Assembly (NCBI GenBank): GCA_020638055.1
Contig: JACKJH010000005.1
Coordinates: forward strand, 62,001 to 126,000
Direction: 5' to 3'
Length of the DNA stretch: 64,000 nucleotides
DNA from: Hyphomicrobiaceae bacterium
GTDB lineage: Bacteria > Pseudomonadota > Alphaproteobacteria > Rhizobiales > Hyphomicrobiaceae
Shown: one piece after another, positions 34,600 through 43,758 of the stretch
Layout of the letters: each line of letters starts with the position of its first letter
How positions within the stretch are numbered: the stretch's first letter is position 1
The notes under the pieces: generated by a model
Told to the model about the DNA's origin: nothing
The model's database searches: none
Seen by the model: only the letters and a program-made list of their open reading frames with translations
Translations under genes and position numbers: made by a program

Positions 34600-35538
34600 T
34601 CAAGCATCGCAGCATGCCAGCATTTCCCGTTCTATTTCGACCACTCCGCCATCCACGGCAAGCAAGCCACGACCAAGGACTTCGATGGCCCATCCCTTTT
34701 CAGCCGGTGTAACGCGAACGATGTTGTAGCGCCCGAGTGGCTCGTCCTTGTGGCGCGCGGCAGCAGAACCCGAAGCAATGCCAACAACTGGAATACGCCC
34801 CTGCGGGCCATGAGCCCAGTTCAACATATCGCGATGATTATGCCCGTGAAGAACTAGTTCAGCGCCCGTGCGAGCCAGGACCGCAGCAAAATCTTCGGCA
34901 TCGGCAAGAGCTCTTGCCTTTGGCGCCAGGCCCGGCAGCGGCGGATGATGGATCAAGACAACACGCGCCATTCCTTCCAGCGCTTCATTCTGCAACACCG
35001 TTTCAAGCGCCGCGAGTTGCTCTTTGCCGATGCGGCCCGCCGCAACGAATGGGGGCGTTTCAACTGCCGAATTCACCGCCACCAGCGCTACGTTGCGCAC
35101 CCGCCGCACGAACGGAAACCCGCGTTGGGTCGCAGCTACACCAGCCAGTTGCGATCCGAATTCATCTGGACTCATGAACTCGCGCCAAAGTTCGACACCT
35201 GGATGCTTTCCCGTATTGGTGTAGATGTCGTGATTGCCTGGCACGACGGTTACGTCACTGGCCGGCCCGATGCGCTTTAACCATGCCAAAGCTGCTGTGT
35301 ATTCACTCGGTAGGCCGATGTTGCACAGGTCGCCTGTAACCGCGAAATGGTCAGGATTGCACTCCTGCATGTCGCCCACCAACAGGTCCACCACCGCCGC
35401 CTTGTGAACGCGCTTACGCCCGCGATGCCAATTCATGAGACCAAGCGTCCGTTTGACATTGAGCAGCTTCGGCGTCAGCCCTCTTGGCGGCGTCACGTGC
35501 ACGTCTGAAATGTGGGCAATCGTAGTTGTTTGGTGCAT
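34600..35538 (-). CDS. Metallophosphoesterase (3',5'-cyclic nucleotide phosphodiesterase-like)
   Basis: A 312-residue protein starting at ATG 35538 (GGGGATGGA just ahead). It has the calcineurin-like metal motifs in order: DVH (HISDVHV), GDLCN, GNHD (VVPGNHDIYT), a late HH pair (VVLIHHPPLPG) and GHNH (VLHGHNHRD). The dimetal centre is therefore complete. The substrate could be a cyclic nucleotide, phospholipid head group or UDP-sugar; the sequence does not decide. Cytoplasmic; apparently a single gene. Confidence 0.92.
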   Translation of the reverse strand: MHQTTTIAHISDVHVTPPRGLTPKLLNVKRTLGLMNWHRGRKRVHKAAVVDLLVGDMQECNPDHFAVTGDLCNIGLPSEYTAALAWLKRIGPASDVTVVPGNHDIYTNTGKHPGVELWREFMSPDEFGSQLAGVAATQRGFPFVRRVRNVALVAVNSAVETPPFVAAGRIGKEQLAALETVLQNEALEGMARVVLIHHPPLPGLAPKARALADAEDFAAVLARTGAELVLHGHNHRDMLNWAHGPQGRIPVVGIASGSAAARHKDEPLGRYNIVRVTPAEKGWAIEVLGRGLLAVDGGVVEIEREMLACCDA

Positions 35539-35571
35539 TCCATCCCCTTTTCGGGTTTTCACGTCGAATTC

Positions 35572-35640
35572 CTAGTGTTCTGAATCGAACGTTTGATTCC
35601 CGGGCGAAGGTCGTCAAACGATCGTGAATCCAGAACACAA
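35572..35640 (+). repeat. Type B palindromic repeat, copy 1
   Basis: CTAGTGTTCTGAATCGAACG … ends CCAGAACAC. The arms GTGTTCTG and CAGAACAC are inverted around a CCCGGG-containing centre. A second, half-decayed copy is at 48466. Confidence 0.75.
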
Positions 35641-35712
35641 ACAATGAGAATGCTAGGGTTCCGGGGTGACGCGTCGGGGTCCGACAGGGAACCAAGCGTC
35701 AGAGTCGGAACA

Positions 35713-35819
35713 CTAAAGCATGTTCAGCCGAAGTGTACGCGGTTCGGCGTGAAGAACATGCTCAAAATAAAAGAAAATAGATCGCGTTCGTGATTCCGTG
35801 AAAAGTGAACGCGATCTAG
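35713..35819 (+). repeat. Type C two-hairpin repeat, copy 1
   Basis: Left hairpin GCATGTTC … GAACATGC, A-rich linker TCAAAATAAAAGAAAATA, right hairpin GATCGCGTTC … GAACGCGATC, closing TAG. Same layout and length as type A but different sequence. Its A/T-rich linker replaces GACCAAACAAGAAACTA. Confidence 0.88.
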
Positions 35820-35967
35820 CCAACACAACAAGAACTCGCCAGTATGACCGCAAGAGATTCCCAAGTACTGCTTTGCTTCGTTGAAAACCGCAGAACAATG
35901 CCAAGTGGCATCTGGGCTCGAACGCTACACCTACGATCTCAAAGCCTGGAGTGCAGCAAACGTGACG

Positions 35968-36423
35968 ATGAATAGGATTGTAGTTCGTTCCTTGCAGCGC
36001 TATTGGCGGATGTCGCGCGCAATGACGCTTGGCGCGCAAGGTGCTGTCATCGATCAGCATGGGCAGTTCCTTCTCGTTCGGCACACCTACCAGCCAGGCT
36101 GGCATTTTCCCGGCGGCGGCGTCGAAAAAGGTGAAACGATCGAACAGACGATGCGGCGTGAAATGTTGGAAGAGGCTGGGGTGATCGTAACCGGCAAACC
36201 CGAACTTTTTGGCGTCTATTCCAATTTCAAGGCTTTTCCGGGAGACCATGTTGCCTTGTTTGTTGTGCGCTCGTGGACCCAGCCGCGAATTCCGCCACGA
36301 AACGCTGAGATTGCCGAACAGCGCTTTTTTGCCCATGACGCGATGCCCGAAAACCTGAATCCGCCGACCTCCAGGCGGATTATAGAAATACTCGGCCAAA
36401 AAGAAATTTCCGCAGACTGGTGA
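35968..36423 (+). CDS. Nudix hydrolase
   Basis: A 151-residue protein; the start at 35968 (MNRIVVRSLQRYWRM) gives a normal length. The Nudix box is intact: GGGVEKGE followed by REMLEEAG (consensus GX5EX7REUXEEXGU). It hydrolyses nucleoside diphosphates linked to another group; the substrate is unknown. The N-terminal basic amphipathic helix resembles that of alphaproteobacterial Nudix proteins of the NUDIX-like VRHTYQPGWHFPGG type. Single gene. Type C repeat lies about 150 bases upstream. Confidence 0.88.
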   Translation: MNRIVVRSLQRYWRMSRAMTLGAQGAVIDQHGQFLLVRHTYQPGWHFPGGGVEKGETIEQTMRREMLEEAGVIVTGKPELFGVYSNFKAFPGDHVALFVVRSWTQPRIPPRNAEIAEQRFFAHDAMPENLNPPTSRRIIEILGQKEISADW

Positions 36424-36687
36424 AAAACCAAACTGCATTTGTCATGCGGCCGCGCGCCACGGGAACGTAACGCGCCCTGGACCAGCAATTTTGCTCATGC
36501 TATGGCGCCAACCGCAAATGCCTCGTTGGCCACACTACAGCGGGGCATAGCGAAGATGTAACCACACCGGGGCCAATCCTGCATGTTTCAACTTACGACA
36601 GCCCCTTCAAATATCGACTGCAGTTTCAGCTCTCCTTCCAGGGCTATGATACGACAACACCGCGCCAGTGAAGGCTGATCTGCCTCT

Positions 36688-37185
36688 ATGCACTCTGACA
36701 TTGAAATCAGACCCGTGACCGAACGCGACCTGCCGGCGATCGCCGCCTTGCACGCACGGGCCTTTGGCCCTGGCCGTTTCGCGCGAACGGCATACCGCAT
36801 TCGTGAAGGCACAACAGATGTGACGCCAAACAGCCGCGTCGCGATATTTGAAAACGCACTTGTTGCCGCGTTGCATGCGACACCGGTCAGGATTGGTGGC
36901 ACACCCGGTGCACTTCTGATCGGCCCTGTTGCAGTGGAGCCTGCCGAGAAGGGCAAAAAATATGGGCAGCGCCTCATCGCGCGTGCACTTGAGGATGCCG
37001 ACGCTGATGGCTTTCGCATAGCCATACTGGTGGGCGACGAGCCCTACTACGGCCGGTTCGGTTTCACACCAATCCAGCCTGGCCGGATTTGGATGCCTGG
37101 CCCGGTTGATCCGCGCCGCATTTTGGCACGCGAACTCGCCGAAGGTGCACTGGCTGAGTTCACCGGACTGGTTGCAGCCGCATAG
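36688..37185 (+). CDS. GNAT-family N-acetyltransferase
   Basis: A 165-residue YhbS-type acetyltransferase. Motif A for acetyl-CoA binding is visible as LLIGPVAVEPAEKGKKYGQRLIARAL, of which the key parts are GPVAVEP and KYGQRL, followed by GDEPYYGRFGF. It transfers an acetyl group to an amine of unknown identity. It converges with the arsenic operon, 34 bases from the end of the last ars gene. Confidence 0.88.
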   Translation: MHSDIEIRPVTERDLPAIAALHARAFGPGRFARTAYRIREGTTDVTPNSRVAIFENALVAALHATPVRIGGTPGALLIGPVAVEPAEKGKKYGQRLIARALEDADADGFRIAILVGDEPYYGRFGFTPIQPGRIWMPGPVDPRRILARELAEGALAEFTGLVAAA

Positions 37186-37219
37186 CAGTTGGCCGCCCCA
37201 CACCCCACAGGTGAGCAAC

Positions 37220-37639
37220 CTATTTCCCGGATTTGCCCCTGCCCTGCACAACCTCGCCGTCCTCTTTTGTGAAGCGGCCAATATCGGCGTTCTCCAGGAT
37301 ATCGAGCACTTTTTCCGAGGGGCGGCACAGCCTGACACCCTTCTTGGTCACAACAATTGGTCTGTTGATTAAAATGGGATGCTCCATCATCGCGTCGATC
37401 AACTGATCGTCGGTGAGGCTTTCGTCATCAAGCCCCAGTTCATGATAAGGCGTGCCCTTGTCGCGAAGTATGTCGCGTGGCCCCGCCTTCATGCGCTTCA
37501 ACAGTTTCACCAGCGTCTCCCGACTGGGCGGGTCCTTTAAATACTCGATGATCATCGGCTCAACGCCAGTCTCGCGGATCATGGCAAGCGTGTTGCGCGA
37601 CGTGCCGCATTTGGGGTTGTGATAGATCGTGACGCTCAT
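37220..37639 (-). CDS. arsC: Arsenate reductase, glutaredoxin-linked (ArsC/Spx fold)
   Basis: A 139-residue protein with the catalytic C11 in HNPKCGTSR and the triad of conserved arginines represented by the C-terminal INRPIVV…RLCRPSEKV region. Reduces As(V) to As(III) with glutathione and glutaredoxin. It is the last gene of arsR-arsC2-acr3-arsC, separated from acr3 by 15 bases. The operon also encodes a structurally unrelated arsenate reductase, so the cell has two reduction routes. Confidence 0.95.
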   Translation of the reverse strand: MSVTIYHNPKCGTSRNTLAMIRETGVEPMIIEYLKDPPSRETLVKLLKRMKAGPRDILRDKGTPYHELGLDDESLTDDQLIDAMMEHPILINRPIVVTKKGVRLCRPSEKVLDILENADIGRFTKEDGEVVQGRGKSGK

Positions 37640-37654
37640 TGCTATCCAGTCGCC

Positions 37655-38719
37655 TCACCTAACTCGTTGCACGGCCGCCTCATGTCGACGCACCGCAGTT
37701 CCTTTTTCGTACCACGCCTTCGTTTTATTGACGATTCCCACGACCGACAACATGACCGGCACCTCAATCAGAACGCCAACCACCGTCGCTAACGCGGCGC
37801 CTGACTCAAATCCAAAAAGACTGATTGCCGCTGCCACCGCCAACTCAAAGAAATTCGACGCTCCAATCAACGCTGATGGGGCAGCCACGCAATGCGCCTC
37901 ACCTGTCGCGCGGTTGAGAAGATAAGCCAGACCGGAATTGAAGTAGACCTGAATCAGGATCGGAACTGCCAACAGCGCGATCACCATAGGTTGCCGCAGG
38001 ATCTGCTCACCTTGAAAACCAAACAGCAAAACAAGCGTGGTTAAAAGTGCGACGAGCGATAACGGCTGAAGGTAGGTCAACACGTCCTCCAACCCTGCCT
38101 GGCCGCCGCTTGCCAGAACGCTCCGGCGAACCACCTGCGCTATGATCACCGGCACGACGATGTAAAGCACCACTGAAAGCAGCAACGTTTCCCACGGCAC
38201 GGTGATTGCCGACAAACCCAGCAGCAGCGCAACAATCGGCGCAAATGCAAACACCATGATCACATCATTGAGCGCAACCTGACTGAGCGTGAAATGCGGC
38301 TCGCCATCTGAAAGATTGCTCCACACGAACACCATTGCCGTGCATGGTGCCGCCGCCAGCAGAATGAGCCCGGCGATATAGCTGTTGATCTGATCCGCGG
38401 GCAGCATCTCGCGGAACAGGTAGCCGATGAAGAACCATCCCAACAGGGCCATCGAGAATGGCTTTACCGCCCAATTGATAAACAACGTAACGCCAATACC
38501 GCGCCAGTGCCTGCGCACCTCACCAAGCGCTGCGAAATCGATTCTGATAAGCATCGGAATGATCATCAGCCATATCAACACCGCCACCGGGATATTGACC
38601 TGCGCCACTTCCGCCCGGCCTATCGCCTGAAATACGTGCGGAAAAGCATGGCCGAGAGCTATCCCAACGCCAATGCAAAGCGCAACCCACAAGGTCAGGT
38701 AGCGTTCAAAAGTGCTCAT
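37655..38719 (-). CDS. acr3: Arsenite efflux transporter Acr3
   Basis: A 354-residue inner-membrane carrier with about ten helices, including the family's conserved ACR3 cysteine in LAAAPCTAMVFVW and the KPFSMALLGWFF segment. Exports As(III) using the proton motive force. It lies in the middle of the ars operon between the two arsenate reductase genes and starts 23 bases after the preceding stop. Confidence 0.95.
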   Translation of the reverse strand: MSTFERYLTLWVALCIGVGIALGHAFPHVFQAIGRAEVAQVNIPVAVLIWLMIIPMLIRIDFAALGEVRRHWRGIGVTLFINWAVKPFSMALLGWFFIGYLFREMLPADQINSYIAGLILLAAAPCTAMVFVWSNLSDGEPHFTLSQVALNDVIMVFAFAPIVALLLGLSAITVPWETLLLSVVLYIVVPVIIAQVVRRSVLASGGQAGLEDVLTYLQPLSLVALLTTLVLLFGFQGEQILRQPMVIALLAVPILIQVYFNSGLAYLLNRATGEAHCVAAPSALIGASNFFELAVAAAISLFGFESGAALATVVGVLIEVPVMLSVVGIVNKTKAWYEKGTAVRRHEAAVQRVR

Positions 38720-38742
38720 GATGAAGTCTCTTTGCTTGAGAT

Positions 38743-39273
38743 TTACAACTTCTCTGGCAATGGGTTCGTGACGCGCCCAATGCGGTCGAGTTCGCTTTGC
38801 AGCGACAGGCTGTCGAGGGCATCGATCGACAAGTTCGTAAAGATCGAGATGCGCTGATAAAGCATGCGGTGCGTGTCGGCGAACGCCGCTGCGATCTCCG
38901 CCTCAGACCCCTGCACCTGCGAGGGATCGGCTACACCCCAATGCGCGCTCATGGGTTGGTCAGGCCACACTGGACAAACTTCGTTGGCCGCGTCGTCGCA
39001 AACGGTGAAAACAAAATCCATGCGCGGCGCATCAGTTGACGCAAATTCATCCCAGGATTTGGAACGGACATCACGCGTGTCGTAGTTCAGCTTATCGAGC
39101 AACCGAATGGCAAACGGATTAACCTCACCGCGCGGATACGAACCAGCCGAAAAGCCGCGAAAGCGGCCTTGCCCCAGCCGATTCATAATCGCCTCGGCAA
39201 GAACGCTACGCGCCGAATTGTGGGTACAGAGAAATAAAACATTAAAGACGCGATTCTCATCGACCTTTGACAT
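38743..39273 (-). CDS. arsC: Arsenate reductase, low-molecular-weight phosphatase type
   Basis: A 176-residue protein. The start at 39273 has GGGGAGG upstream and overlaps the end of arsR by 17 bases. The P-loop is CTHNSARS (C16 to R22). The further conserved parts are FVFTVCDDAANEVCPVWP, in which the two cysteines are candidates for the redox relay, and HWGVADP. It uses thioredoxin-type relay chemistry to reduce arsenate. Usually about 130-145 residues; the C-terminal 30-residue extension (FTNLSIDALDSLSLQ) is common in alphaproteobacteria. Confidence 0.95.
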   Translation of the reverse strand: MSKVDENRVFNVLFLCTHNSARSVLAEAIMNRLGQGRFRGFSAGSYPRGEVNPFAIRLLDKLNYDTRDVRSKSWDEFASTDAPRMDFVFTVCDDAANEVCPVWPDQPMSAHWGVADPSQVQGSEAEIAAAFADTHRMLYQRISIFTNLSIDALDSLSLQSELDRIGRVTNPLPEKL

Positions 39274-39658
39274 GGGCCTTCCTCCCCGATCGTGGCTGCG
39301 CACAAACGATCTTTGATTTGCTCGCGCCGCCGCGTTGTGCGGGCACCTGCGTCAGTGCGCCACAAAGCTCTGGCCGCCCTCCGCAACAGTCTTCCGACAG
39401 GAACGCGAGCAGCGCGCGCATCTCATCGACCACCAACGCGTAGCGGATGAAGCGCCCCTCGCGCACGGCTGTAACAAGACCTGCGCGCTCCAGCTCTTTC
39501 ACATGAAACGACAGGCCTTGCGGCGCGATGCCGACGGCGTCAGCCAATTGCCCGGCCGTCTCACCTGCTCCTCCCGCCACCACCAGCCTGCGAAAAATCG
39601 CCAGCCGGTGCTCCTGCGCCAGCGCCGCCAACGCACGAATTGCATCATCGTTGTCCAT
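39257..39658 (-). CDS. arsR: ArsR-family arsenite-responsive repressor
   Basis: A 133-residue protein. Residues 5-85 are a winged helix (QEHRLAIFRRLVVAG, IAPQGLSFHVKELERAGLV). Downstream are C91, C92 and C99 in DCCGGRPELCG, a C-terminal As(III)-binding motif of the kind seen in alphaproteobacterial ArsR proteins. It represses the operon until As(III) binds. A perfect palindrome immediately upstream is its probable operator. The C-terminal tail (residues 105-133) is basic and appears dispensable. Confidence 0.95.
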   Translation of the reverse strand: MDNDDAIRALAALAQEHRLAIFRRLVVAGGAGETAGQLADAVGIAPQGLSFHVKELERAGLVTAVREGRFIRYALVVDEMRALLAFLSEDCCGGRPELCGALTQVPAQRGGASKSKIVCAQPRSGRKAHVKGR

Positions 39659-39661
39659 AAA

Positions 39662-39689
39662 ATTTCAATACTACAAGAATTATTGAAAT
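39662..39689 (-). promoter_or_regulatory. Probable ArsR operator
   Basis: ATTTCAATA, ten-base spacer, TATTGAAAT: a perfect nine-base inverted repeat four bases upstream of the arsR start. It fits ArsR-type AT-rich palindromes. Confidence 0.8.
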
Positions 39690-40043
39690 GTAAAGCATGA
39701 ACGTGGGAGGGCTGCCCATGAGCGGAAAACGGCAAGTCCAAAACTGTGCCCGTCTGCGGGGTCGGGACGTGCAAACCTGCCGCTGCAAGGCCCCCATCAC
39801 GCCCCTCCCGCCTGCGCCACGCGCATCTGGAACGCACCGGCGTTCTCGTTGGAAGCGGCATTAATGGCACGACCGTTGATATTGGGTGCAACAAGCACGC
39901 GGCGCTCGCCACACTATCCATCCCGCCCCTGCGTTGCCTTAACCAACGCGCGGCAAGTCGGTGTTAGGCGAAGGCGGAATCCCGAAAAAGTCGTCTGCCG
40001 CAGTCTCTAGTCACCCAACATCAAACGCAGGCAACGACCTTCA
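39690..40043. other. Intergenic region, 354 bp
   Basis: No gene is supported. Contains the ars promoter side and the 3' flank of ybgC. The tolQ gene that often follows ybgC is not here. Confidence 0.5.
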
Positions 40044-40514
40044 TCACCCAGACGCAGCAAACGCCTTACGCAACGCATCCGACAGCCGCAGCGGCTTGCC
40101 AGATACAGCAACAAGCACAACGGTTACATCGGCTTCGAAAATCTCGCGGCCATCGAGTGTGACGACCTGGTTCAAAGTGACGGACGCACCGCCCATGTCT
40201 TTCACGCGCGTTGCAACTTCCAGCACATCGTCCATTCGCGCCGGACGCTTAAAATCACACGTCATGCGCCTGACGACAAACGCGGCCGGCTCCAAGCTAT
40301 CTGAACCATCAATCATGCGCCGGGCATCCGTGCCCAGCAGCCGGAGAAAATCGGAACGGCCACGCTCGCACCAACGAATGTAGCTGGCGTGATACGCGAC
40401 CCCGCCCGCATCCGTATCCTCGAAATAGACCCGCACCGGCAGCACATGGACCTGGCCGCATTCGTCATTTTCCAGCCGTCCGGCAAGATCAGGCCAGCGA
40501 TCTTTATTGGTCAT
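40044..40514 (-). CDS. ybgC: Tol-Pal-associated acyl-CoA thioesterase YbgC
   Basis: A 156-residue hot-dog-fold thioesterase. The active-site segment is VYFEDTDAGGVAYHASYIRWCERGR, of which the key part is EDTDAGGVAYH. Acts on short acyl-CoA thioesters and interacts with the Tol-Pal system. In related genomes it lies between ruvB and tolQ; here ruvB is 1.4 kb upstream, separated by a DUF808 gene in the opposite direction, and the tol genes are absent downstream. Confidence 0.93.
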   Translation of the reverse strand: MTNKDRWPDLAGRLENDECGQVHVLPVRVYFEDTDAGGVAYHASYIRWCERGRSDFLRLLGTDARRMIDGSDSLEPAAFVVRRMTCDFKRPARMDDVLEVATRVKDMGGASVTLNQVVTLDGREIFEADVTVVLVAVSGKPLRLSDALRKAFAASG

Positions 40515-40707
40515 GGGAACGCTCTGTCAGTTTCGGCGTTACAAAAGTTTTGGGACAACGATGGACGCGGTACAAACCCGCGCGCCGTCGATGTCGCATT
40601 TGCTGCGCATCGGTGCAAGCCTTGCACCTTCTACTATGGCATTCAGTTTGAGGCTGATGTTCGTAAGGCCGGGGTTGTATCGCTGGGCAGCACAAGACAT
40701 AAATCTC

Positions 40708-40811
40708 CAGTGCATTTTCCGACGAAGCGGACGCCGGTTCGTCGTAGAAAATGCGACCAAACAATAAACTAGAGTGCCGATCCGATTCCACCGGATCGGA
40801 ATGCGCTCTAG
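40708..40811 (+). repeat. Type A two-hairpin repeat, copy 5
   Basis: Begins AGTGCATTTTCCGACGAAGC, linker GACCAAACAATAAACTA, right hairpin with CCACCGG loop, ends GCTCTAG. Several changes from other copies. Confidence 0.88.
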
Positions 40812-40875
40812 TTTCCATGTTCTGGTCGACGACAAAACTGCGCAGAGCATGGCGGATTTCGGGAAAATATAAACC

Positions 40876-41832
40876 ATGAGCGGACTTCTTGCCCTTCTTG
40901 ACGACGTTGCAGCACTGGCACGGCTTGCCTCCGCCCAACTCGACGATATCGCGGCTCAGGCCGCCAAGGCGGGCTCCAAAGCCGCCGGCGTGGTGATCGA
41001 TGACAGTGCGGTCACACCAAAATACGTGGTCGGACTGCCAGCCGCGCGCGAGTTGCCAATCGTCGCGAAGATTGCACGCGGATCGATCTTCAATAAGCTG
41101 GTGCTGCTGCTACCTGCAGCGCTCCTGCTCGACGCGTTCGCGCCCTGGCTCATCACACCATTGCTGATGCTCGGTGGAGCCTACCTGTGTTTCGAAGGTG
41201 CAGAAAAAATATGGCACACGCTACATCCCGAAAAAAACCACGCAATCGAACCTGAAAACATCGATGCAGCGCACCTTGAACAACAGCGCGTCGCTGGAGC
41301 CATCAAGACCGACTTTATCTTGTCAGCGGAGATCATGACGATCGCGTTGGCCTCGACGCACACCGATTCCACCTGGAAGACGGCCATCATCCTGGCGCTC
41401 GTGGCCGTGTTCATCACCGCGGTGGTGTATGGGTCCGTTGCTCTGCTGGTCAAAGCCGATGATTTCGGTCTGAAGCTATGTCAGGAAGGTCGTTTCGCTG
41501 TGACGCGCTCCCTCGGTGGCGCCATCGTTAAATGGATGCCAGCCGTCATGACTGCGATCTCCACCATCGGCACCGCGGCCATGTTGTGGGTCGGTGGCTC
41601 GATCATTCTGCACGGCATCGAGCATTTTGGTTTTCACGGCATCGGTGACGCCATCAAGTCGGCTGCGCAAGTCGCTTCGCAACTGCCCACCGTAGGCGAC
41701 ATTGCCGCATGGCTGACAACGGCGACGCTAGACGGCTTGTTCGGCCTCGCATTGGGATTGCTGCTCATGCCGATTGTGCATGCCATCATAAATCCCGCCA
41801 TCGAAATGGTGAAAGGCGGGCAGGAGGCGTAA
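40876..41832 (+). CDS. DUF808 family membrane protein
   Basis: A 318-residue protein matching the YedI/DUF808 family: N-terminal SGLLALLDDVAALARLASAQLDD, VVIDDSAVTPKYVVGL, then GSIFNKLVLLLPAALLLDAFAPW and several hydrophobic helices to the C-terminus (about six in total). Length is typical of the family. Function unknown. It is the only gene here on the plus strand, placed between ruvB and ybgC. Confidence 0.92.
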   Translation: MSGLLALLDDVAALARLASAQLDDIAAQAAKAGSKAAGVVIDDSAVTPKYVVGLPAARELPIVAKIARGSIFNKLVLLLPAALLLDAFAPWLITPLLMLGGAYLCFEGAEKIWHTLHPEKNHAIEPENIDAAHLEQQRVAGAIKTDFILSAEIMTIALASTHTDSTWKTAIILALVAVFITAVVYGSVALLVKADDFGLKLCQEGRFAVTRSLGGAIVKWMPAVMTAISTIGTAAMLWVGGSIILHGIEHFGFHGIGDAIKSAAQVASQLPTVGDIAAWLTTATLDGLFGLALGLLLMPIVHAIINPAIEMVKGGQEA

Positions 41833-41896
41833 GGCTCGATGTTACCCTCCCGTTTTCGCACAATAACGTTTGCAAAGACGCGTTTATTTATGAACG

Positions 41897-43003
41897 TTAT
41901 TGACGACTGCCAGCCGCGCCGCCATCTGCATCCTCATCGCCTTCATCACCGCCCAGCGAACCAAACAGCGCAAATTCCGGCGTTGCCTGTCGCGAGGGAC
42001 CTGACATGCCCAGATGCCGGTAGGCTTTCAACGTCAACACGCGCCCGCGCGGCGTCCGGCCGATGAACCCCTGCTGCAAAAGATAGGGCTCGACGATTTC
42101 TTCAAGCGCATCGCGTGGCTCCGATAACGCCGCAGCCAGCGTCTCTATGCCGACCGGCCCACCGTCATAGGTCTTGGCGATGCAGGTCAGATAGCGATGG
42201 TCCAACCCGTCGAGACCTGCATTGTCGACTTCCAAAGCCCGCAACGCAGTGTCGGCGATACCTGCATCAATTGTTGGCACGCCCGCAACCGCAGCGAAAT
42301 CGCGCACGCGGCGCAATAACCGGCCTGCAATGCGAGGTGTGCCGCGCGCCCGCCGCGCAATCTCCAAGGCGCCAGCTTCATTCATGGCCGCGCCAAGCAC
42401 ACGCGCGCCTCTTGCCACCACATGCTGCAGCTCATCGACCGTATAGAAGTTGAGACGCACGGGTATACCGAAGCGATCGCGAAGCGGCGTTGTCAAAAGC
42501 CCAGCGCGCGTCGTCGCTCCCACAAGCGTGAACCGTGCAAGGTCAATGCGGACAGAACGCGCAGCAGGTCCTTCTCCAATAATGAGATCAAGCTGGAAGT
42601 CCTCCATCGCCGGATAGAGAATTTCTTCGACAGCCGGATTGAGCCGATGAATTTCATCGATGAACAGAACGTCACGCTCTTCCAGGTTGGTCAGCAGCGC
42701 CGCCAGGTCGCCGGCTTTGGAGATGACCGGACCTGACGTTGCGCGAAACCCGACACCAAGCTCCTTCGCCATGATTTGTGCAAGCGTCGTTTTGCCAAGC
42801 CCCGGCGGACCAGCAAAGAGAACATGATCCAAAGCATCGCCGCGGTTCTTGGCCGCCTGTATGAAAACTTTCAGATTGGCCCGCGCCTGTTCCTGGCCGA
42901 TGAACTCGTCAAGCGACTGGGGACGGATCTGCGCTTCATAGGCATCCGTCTCGCGCTTGGCGGAGGTGATAATGCGGTCGTCTGGCGTGGTCGGGTCGGC
43001 CAT
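41897..43003 (-). CDS. ruvB: Holliday junction branch migration ATPase RuvB
   Basis: A 368-residue AAA+ helicase; ATG at 43003 (MADPTTPDDRI) is chosen over an upstream TTG. Walker A GPPGLGKTT, Walker B DVLFIDEIHRL, sensor GATTRAG, arginine-finger region RDRFGIP and the C-terminal winged helix (GFIGRTPRGRVLT) are complete. Drives branch migration of junctions loaded by RuvA. A 746-bp gap separates it from the ruvCA genes, which is wider than usual. Confidence 0.97.
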   Translation of the reverse strand: MADPTTPDDRIITSAKRETDAYEAQIRPQSLDEFIGQEQARANLKVFIQAAKNRGDALDHVLFAGPPGLGKTTLAQIMAKELGVGFRATSGPVISKAGDLAALLTNLEERDVLFIDEIHRLNPAVEEILYPAMEDFQLDLIIGEGPAARSVRIDLARFTLVGATTRAGLLTTPLRDRFGIPVRLNFYTVDELQHVVARGARVLGAAMNEAGALEIARRARGTPRIAGRLLRRVRDFAAVAGVPTIDAGIADTALRALEVDNAGLDGLDHRYLTCIAKTYDGGPVGIETLAAALSEPRDALEEIVEPYLLQQGFIGRTPRGRVLTLKAYRHLGMSGPSRQATPEFALFGSLGGDEGDEDADGGAAGSRQ

Positions 43004-43012
43004 ATCAGGCAA

Positions 43013-43758
43013 GATCCTGTAGCGTCGAAAGGGCCGCGGGAATTCAATCAGTTCCCGTTGTTCAGTGCGGACCCAGGCACGTGTTTCCGAGTCGTTCCGC
43101 TTCTAGCATGATTTGCAGGCAGCCCGGTGCAACTCATGCAAACTGGGGCAAAACGAAAAGGGAGCGGTGCGTCCCCGCGACACACCGCCCCCGTTGGGCA
43201 ACCTGTTGAGCTGCCCCTCCTAGCTGCGCAACGACCGCACAAAACCCTCATCTATGCGGAGTTAACACTGCTTGGAAATCTCTCTGGATCATCGGCGATA
43301 ATGAAGCCAAGCCAAGTGGTCCGCGGGAAGACGGCCCTGGATTTCGCCTTCGATATCGCTTTCAGTGAGGAAGAAAAAACCGCTTAAAGACGGTGATCGT
43401 GGATGCTTCTACCGGCGTTGCAAGCCTCAAACCGGCTATGGCCCTATGCAATAAACCTCGCCGCACCCAAACGCCTCCAGACCTTGTCCCATTTATAATT
43501 TTCCTTTTTATTCCGGGCTCTTACCGTCCTTGGTCTGCCGCACATGAACACCAAGCGCTGCCGTCCCTTATGGTTAACGCAATGATGCAGCAATTGGCCA
43601 GGCAGACAAAGCCGCAATCTGGAAAAGATGATATTCGCCAACTTGAGATGGAAGTGCGACACTTGCGGCGAACCAGCCACAATTCAGATATTGAGCAAAA
43701 GCAGGCCACAAATCTGTCTTCGAATAGTCTCACTGCAGAGCGAACGCCATTAAGGCGC
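43013..43758. other. Intergenic region between ruvB and the ruvCA set, 746 bp
   Basis: No gene is convincing. Open frames on either strand (for example plus 43393-43932, minus 43521-43850) have no ribosome site and overlap the membrane-protein gene. Contains a GGGAGCGGTG…CACCGCCCCC-like inverted pair at about 43160-43195. Confidence 0.45.
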
